From: Thermoplasmata archaeon
Lineage (GTDB): Archaea > Thermoplasmatota > Thermoplasmata > Thermoplasmatales > Aciduliprofundaceae
Direction of reading: 5' to 3'
Assembly (NCBI GenBank): GCA_021163705.1
Contig: JAGGTO010000037.1
Span: forward strand, 1 to 10,440
DNA: 10,440 nucleotides
Within the stretch, counting starts at the first letter, position 1. Every line of letters begins with the position of its first letter. This document shows positions 10,186 to 10,440 of the stretch, piece after piece. Both the position numbers and the translations under genes were made by a program. The notes under the pieces are model-generated. The model made no database searches, was not told the origin of the DNA, and saw only the letters and a program-made list of their open reading frames with translations.

Positions 10186-10440
10186 TTAGCTGAGAAATGC
10201 TATGAAAACTCCTGCAGCTATGGCAGAGCCTATTACTCCTGCGACATTGGGTCCCATAGCATGCATTAGCAAGAAATTTCTCGGATTCTCTTTTGCACCC
10301 ATCTTTTGAACAACTCTTGCACTCATGGGCACAGCGCTTACTCCTGCCGCACCTATCATCGGATTTATTCTTCCATGGGAGAGCACATAGAATAATTTGC
10401 CTAAAAGAACTCCTCCAGCGGTGGCGGTGGCAAATGCAAC
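10186..10440 (-). CDS. oadB: 3' end of Na+-translocating decarboxylase beta subunit (partial)
   Basis: The last 84 codons of a minus-strand gene running off the right edge. The sequence (GGVLLGKLFYVLSHGRINPM, then IGAAGVSAVPMSARVVQKMG and LMHAMGPNVAGVIGSAIAAGVF) is the well-conserved C-terminus of the OadB/MmdB/GcdB family, including the membrane helices with the GAAGVSAVPMSARV and HAMGPNVAGVIGS motifs. This integral membrane subunit decarboxylates carboxybiotin and pumps Na+ out of the cell. Which substrate the complex uses (oxaloacetate, methylmalonyl-CoA or glutaconyl-CoA) cannot be told from the beta subunit. Partner alpha and gamma genes would be to the right. The frame is open to the window edge; the GTG at 10386 is internal. 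Confidence 0.93.
   Translation of the reverse strand, partial: VAFATATAGGVLLGKLFYVLSHGRINPMIGAAGVSAVPMSARVVQKMGAKENPRNFLLMHAMGPNVAGVIGSAIAAGVFIAFLS

Overview
The window looks like an archaeal chromosome carrying an integrated virus or virus-like element. The likely host is a peptide-degrading euryarchaeon of the Thermoplasmatota / Aciduliprofundum (DHVE2) kind. Support for an archaeon: a class II tRNA-Ser with no encoded CCA, TATA-box promoters with a leaderless nikR, an AbrB/SpoVT regulator, T-run terminators, and an M14 carboxypeptidase held in the membrane by a C-terminal segment. The genus is inference from gene content and moderate AT richness.

Element, about 1-7334. (i) 1-2202, plus strand: a tightly packed, strongly Shine-Dalgarno-led run. 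It begins with the 3' end of a large sequon-rich membrane protein, continues with two small membrane proteins and ends with three very basic proteins of 48, 57 and 70 aa. This looks like a virion envelope plus nucleoprotein module. (ii) 2306-3883, minus strand: a two-gene unit, a winged-helix regulator followed by a PD-(D/E)XK nuclease-fold protein with a SAP-like N-terminal region. (iii) 3848-3933: a compact divergent control region with a TATA element usable on both strands, flanked by an exact 10-bp inverted repeat. (iv) 3934-6057, plus strand: an early-type operon of small genes joined by stop/start overlaps (AbrB, four unknown acidic or coiled-coil proteins, a beta-rich 78-aa protein, a six-Cys mini-protein, a 148-aa acidic-tailed protein). 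It contains a 36-bp exact direct repeat bracketing one gene. (v) 6121-7077: a tyrosine integrase, then about 250 bp of hairpin-rich DNA, then tRNA-Ser(GGA) on the minus strand. Its 3' end faces the element, as expected if this tRNA is the attachment site; the other att copy must lie left of the window.

Host flank, 7334-10440: tRNA-Ser; a secreted or surface zinc carboxypeptidase; nikR (nickel-responsive RHH/ACT repressor, leaderless); then on the minus strand two small, apparently paralogous membrane proteins downstream of the 3' end of a sodium-pumping decarboxylase beta subunit (OadB/MmdB/GcdB). Peptide degradation and sodium-coupled decarboxylation fit a fermentative heterotroph.

Several real genes are shorter than 60 codons (1510-1644, 1653-1799, 1805-1978, 4347-4523, 5435-5614). 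They are supported by Shine-Dalgarno sites and by overlap with their neighbours. Most element proteins are not recognisable by name; family-level statements rest on visible motifs only.
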